Source: an uncultured Selenomonas sp. (GTDB taxonomy: Bacteria; Bacillota; Negativicutes; Selenomonadales; Selenomonadaceae). From it: a stretch of 19,163 bases of DNA. Each line of letters opens with the position of its first letter. Position 1 is the first letter of the stretch. Location of the stretch: the NCBI GenBank assembly GCA_945494195.1, contig CALYVJ010000004.1, positions 1 to 19,163 of the forward strand, written 5' to 3'. A program made the position numbers and the translations under genes. Shown piece by piece: positions 17,223-19,163 of this stretch. The notes under the pieces are model-generated. The model was given only the letters and a program-made list of their open reading frames with translations, ran no database searches and was not told the origin of the DNA.

Positions 17223-18623
17223 ATGATGGAAAAGGTGGAAAAGTTCTGCCAGCAGCATAACCTGTTGCCGGAAGGTGCGGGAATTCTCGTGGCTTGTTCT
17301 GGGGGGGCGGATTCGCTGGCTTTGCTGCTGGTTTTATGGCAGCTTCGCGAACGGTACCGGCTGCGCGTGGTAGCTGCGCATTACGAGCATGGTATCCGCG
17401 GGAGGGAATCCCAGGAGGATGCGGCTTTTGTGCAGTCCTTTTGCCGGCGGCATGGAATCCCTTTTCGGCTGGGACATGGGGATGTGCCGGCGCATGCTGC
17501 GGAAAAAGGGGTGTCTCTGGAAACGGCAGCCCGGAAGCTGCGGTATGCGTTCCTGGAAAATACTCGGCAGGAGTTGAAGCTGGAGTTCTTAGCGGTAGCC
17601 CATCATGCCGATGATCAGGCAGAAACCGTACTCATGCGTATCTTTCGGGGGACGGGTCCGGCGGGGCTGGCTGCTATGCGCCCGAAAAGTGGTGAAGATG
17701 GACATATCCTGCGCCCGTTTTTGGGGGTGACGAAGCCGGAAATCCGCCAGTGGTGTGCGCAGATGCATTTGTCTCCACGTGAGGACAGTACCAATCAACA
17801 GCTGGATTGTACACGGAATTTATTGCGGTTGCGCACGTTTCCTGCTTTGCAGCGGGAATATAATCCAGAACTGCCGAAGGCCTTGTGCCAATTGGCAGAA
17901 ATTGCCGCTGCTGAAAGTGATTATATCCAGGATCAGGTGGATGCGGTGTGGAAAAGCCCTTTGGTGGATCTGCAGAATGGCGCAGCTTTGCTGGTGGAGC
18001 GATTTGCTGAACTGCCGCTGGCGCTGCAGCGTGGTGTCGTCCGCAAATTCTGGCATTGCCTTACGGGCAGTGGAAGTGACCTGAGCTTTGTGCAGGTAGA
18101 AGAGGTGCGTCGGCTTTGTATGGAAAACAGGACGGGAAGCCGTCTGGAATTGCCAGGAGGATGGCTGGTGCGAATCGCTTACGGGCGGCTTCGCGGACAG
18201 TCAAAAGACTCAATGAGGCAGGCAGAACAGCTGCCGCCAGTACCGCTTCAAATTCCCGGCAGGACTGTCTGGGGAAGCTATGTCTGTGAAGCTGGTTGGT
18301 TAGAGGCGTTGCCAGACTCCACAGGGCCGTTTGAATATTACTTCTGCCCGGAGGCACTGGCGGAACCAATAGTTATCCGTCATCGGGAAGCTGGGGATGT
18401 AATCCAGCTTCCCAGTGGCCGCAAGAAACTCAAGCGGCTGCTGATTGACGACAAGATTCCTCAGGAAGAGCGCGGCCGGCTGCCTTTGCTTGCCGCCGGT
18501 CACGAAATATTATGGGTTGTGGGCCACCGGCGCAGCACGTTGTGCCTGGTGGATAAAGATACAACAGTTAAGAAAAAATTCTTATATCTCAAGATTCAAA
18601 GAAGAGAGGAACATTTATCATGA
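17223..18623 (+). CDS. tilS: tRNA-Ile lysidine synthase TilS
   Basis: This 466-residue enzyme attaches lysine to C34 of the tRNA-Ile with anticodon CAU, changing its identity to isoleucine and its codon to AUA. It is usually essential. The N-type ATP pyrophosphatase loop is S26-G-G-A-D-S31, followed by the AAHYEHGIRG and AVAHHADDQAETVLMR signatures. A central helical domain leads to the C-terminal TilS domain (about 385-455) with HREAGDVIQL, RLLIDDKIP and VVGHRRS. Length is typical. ATG 17223 is the annotated start, with ATG 17226 next to it; the ribosome-binding site is weak. The stop overlaps the next ATG as ATGA (18620-18623), the expected coupling to hpt, but the downstream gene is missing because of the junction. 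Confidence 0.95.
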   Translation: MMEKVEKFCQQHNLLPEGAGILVACSGGADSLALLLVLWQLRERYRLRVVAAHYEHGIRGRESQEDAAFVQSFCRRHGIPFRLGHGDVPAHAAEKGVSLETAARKLRYAFLENTRQELKLEFLAVAHHADDQAETVLMRIFRGTGPAGLAAMRPKSGEDGHILRPFLGVTKPEIRQWCAQMHLSPREDSTNQQLDCTRNLLRLRTFPALQREYNPELPKALCQLAEIAAAESDYIQDQVDAVWKSPLVDLQNGAALLVERFAELPLALQRGVVRKFWHCLTGSGSDLSFVQVEEVRRLCMENRTGSRLELPGGWLVRIAYGRLRGQSKDSMRQAEQLPPVPLQIPGRTVWGSYVCEAGWLEALPDSTGPFEYYFCPEALAEPIVIRHREAGDVIQLPSGRKKLKRLLIDDKIPQEERGRLPLLAAGHEILWVVGHRRSTLCLVDKDTTVKKKFLYLKIQRREEHLS

Positions 18624-18628
18624 TTCAC
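18620..18628 (+). other. Junction: start of the expected hpt gene joined to foreign DNA
   Basis: GAGAGGA (18604-18610) and ATGATTCA (18620-18627) look like the ribosome-binding site and first codons (Met-Ile-His) of the gene that normally follows tilS, hypoxanthine phosphoribosyltransferase. From about 18624-18626 the sequence instead matches the antisense of a GH95 gene. The frame read from this ATG gives 29 codons of unrelated sequence to a TAG ending at 18709. On the - strand the GH95 frame reads IRPP and then TGA, where the family has Trp (TGG), so the breakpoint can be placed within a few bases, with CA or CAC possibly shared by both sides. Confidence 0.75.
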
Positions 18629-19163
18629 GGCGGACGGATCGAGCTGTTCCAGATGCCCTGCAGCGTCGGGGGCTGTCCCCCCGGCTGGGACGACGAGATC
18701 AGGAGGTAGCGTCCGAAGGCGTAGTAGAGTTCCGGCAGGTACGGGTCGGGCGTCCTCTGGTAGTCACGCAGTAGCTGCGGGACGGTCTTCAGTTCCGATG
18801 CCGGATCGTGTCCAAGCCGGATCCGCGTCCGTCCGAACTGCGAACGGTACTTCCCGACATGCCGACGGCGCAGGGCGTCGTAGCCGAGGCCCTTCGCGGA
18901 CTCGAGAAGCCGCCGCGCCTTCGCCGTCTCGTCGACCGACTCCGCGTCGGCGTAGTTCCTGAAGCTTGTCGCGGCCGACCCCCACAGCACCACCTCGTCC
19001 GCACCGTCCACATAAATCGTCCCCTGCCGTATTTCGCAGCGCCCGCCCTTCACCTCCGGGATGACCAGCAGCTTGAAGCGCACCTTGCCCTCGACGTCCT
19101 TCCACGTGTTGGCGAGAAGCCACGGATTCGCGTAGCCGATGCCGCCCGCTTCCTCGCTCAAAC
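18625..19163 (-). CDS. GH95-type alpha-L-fucosidase fragment, both ends missing
   Basis: This frame of about 179 residues is an internal piece of a glycoside hydrolase family 95 protein, which releases alpha-1,2-linked L-fucose from glycans. Visible are the end of the N-terminal beta-sandwich (VLWGSAATSFRNYADAES), the linker with YRSQFGRTRIRLG, and the start of the catalytic barrel (LYYAFGRYLLISSSQPGGQP, LQGIWNSSIRPP). The family is usually about 750-800 residues. The catalytic Asn/Glu/Asp residues lie further downstream and are not present. The frame is open at the right edge; the TTG at 19161 is probably an internal Leu codon. The TGA at 18625-18627 is a product of the junction. The high GC and opposite strand differ from everything to the left, so this comes from another organism or a recent transfer. 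Confidence 0.8.
   Translation of the reverse strand, partial: LSEEAGGIGYANPWLLANTWKDVEGKVRFKLLVIPEVKGGRCEIRQGTIYVDGADEVVLWGSAATSFRNYADAESVDETAKARRLLESAKGLGYDALRRRHVGKYRSQFGRTRIRLGHDPASELKTVPQLLRDYQRTPDPYLPELYYAFGRYLLISSSQPGGQPPTLQGIWNSSIRPP

Noticed and set aside
18620..18709. Short + strand frame starting at the ATG that overlaps the tilS stop, as a real hpt gene
   Set aside because: After Met-Ile-His it is antisense GH95 sequence with no phosphoribosyltransferase motif and stops after 29 codons.

Overview
The window reads as about 18.6 kb of chromosome from a Negativicutes bacterium (Selenomonas-like, Firmicutes with a Gram-negative envelope), followed by about 0.54 kb of unrelated DNA at the right edge. 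The assignment rests on three things: Firmicutes-type gene order, protein sequences of Firmicutes type (RNA polymerase delta-like protein, YwiB, YabR, DivIC), and the absence of the sporulation genes that sit among these genes in Bacillus. This is inference from gene content and was not searched. All convincing native genes lie on the + strand. Gene order is housekeeping throughout, with short gaps, clear sigma-A promoters and several textbook intrinsic terminators.

Layout. (1) 1-330: the 3' end of a glyoxalase I-like gene and its terminator. (2) 376-3982: a chemotaxis block made of a response regulator fused to a CheX domain, a stand-alone CheX, a terminator, then a methyl-accepting chemotaxis protein with its own terminator. 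(3) 3995-8300: a consensus promoter driving ywiB (DUF1934), argS and an rpoE (delta)-like gene, then a second consensus promoter driving pyrG and a strong terminator; this order resembles the Bacillus argS/rpoE/pyrG neighbourhood. (4) 8335-9112: an unrecognised cysteine-rich multi-zinc-ribbon protein. (5) 9142-18623: a segment syntenic with the Bacillus mfd-yabN-...-divIC-yabR-...-tilS-hprT region. It holds mfd, a stand-alone tetrapyrrole-methylase-type protein (the YabN N-terminal half without MazG), the HU gene, an SDR oxidoreductase, an MGDG-synthase-type glycosyltransferase with an apparent ACG start, a protein built from two tandem zinc ribbons, divIC, an S1-domain protein (yabR) and tilS.

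(6) 18624-19163: directly after the tilS stop codon, at what should be the start of hpt, the sequence switches to GC-rich DNA (42 of 60 bases are G+C in 18841-18900). This carries, on the - strand, an internal fragment of a GH95-type alpha-L-fucosidase, open at the window edge and cut off at the junction. The simplest reading is a chimeric join of two genomes, as happens in metagenome assembly. A real insertion cannot be excluded from sequence alone.

Functionally the native part combines translation (argS, tilS), transcription and repair (rpoE-like, mfd), CTP synthesis (pyrG), nucleoid structure (hup), cell division (divIC) and motility control (receptor plus CheX-type phosphatases). No CRISPR array, insertion sequence, tRNA or rRNA gene was seen. 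I found no convincing new multi-gene system. The points most worth checking are the junction at about 18624, the ACG start, the tandem zinc-ribbon protein, the basic-tailed delta-like protein, the MazG-less YabN homologue, and an inverted repeat laid over a perfect sigma-A promoter.
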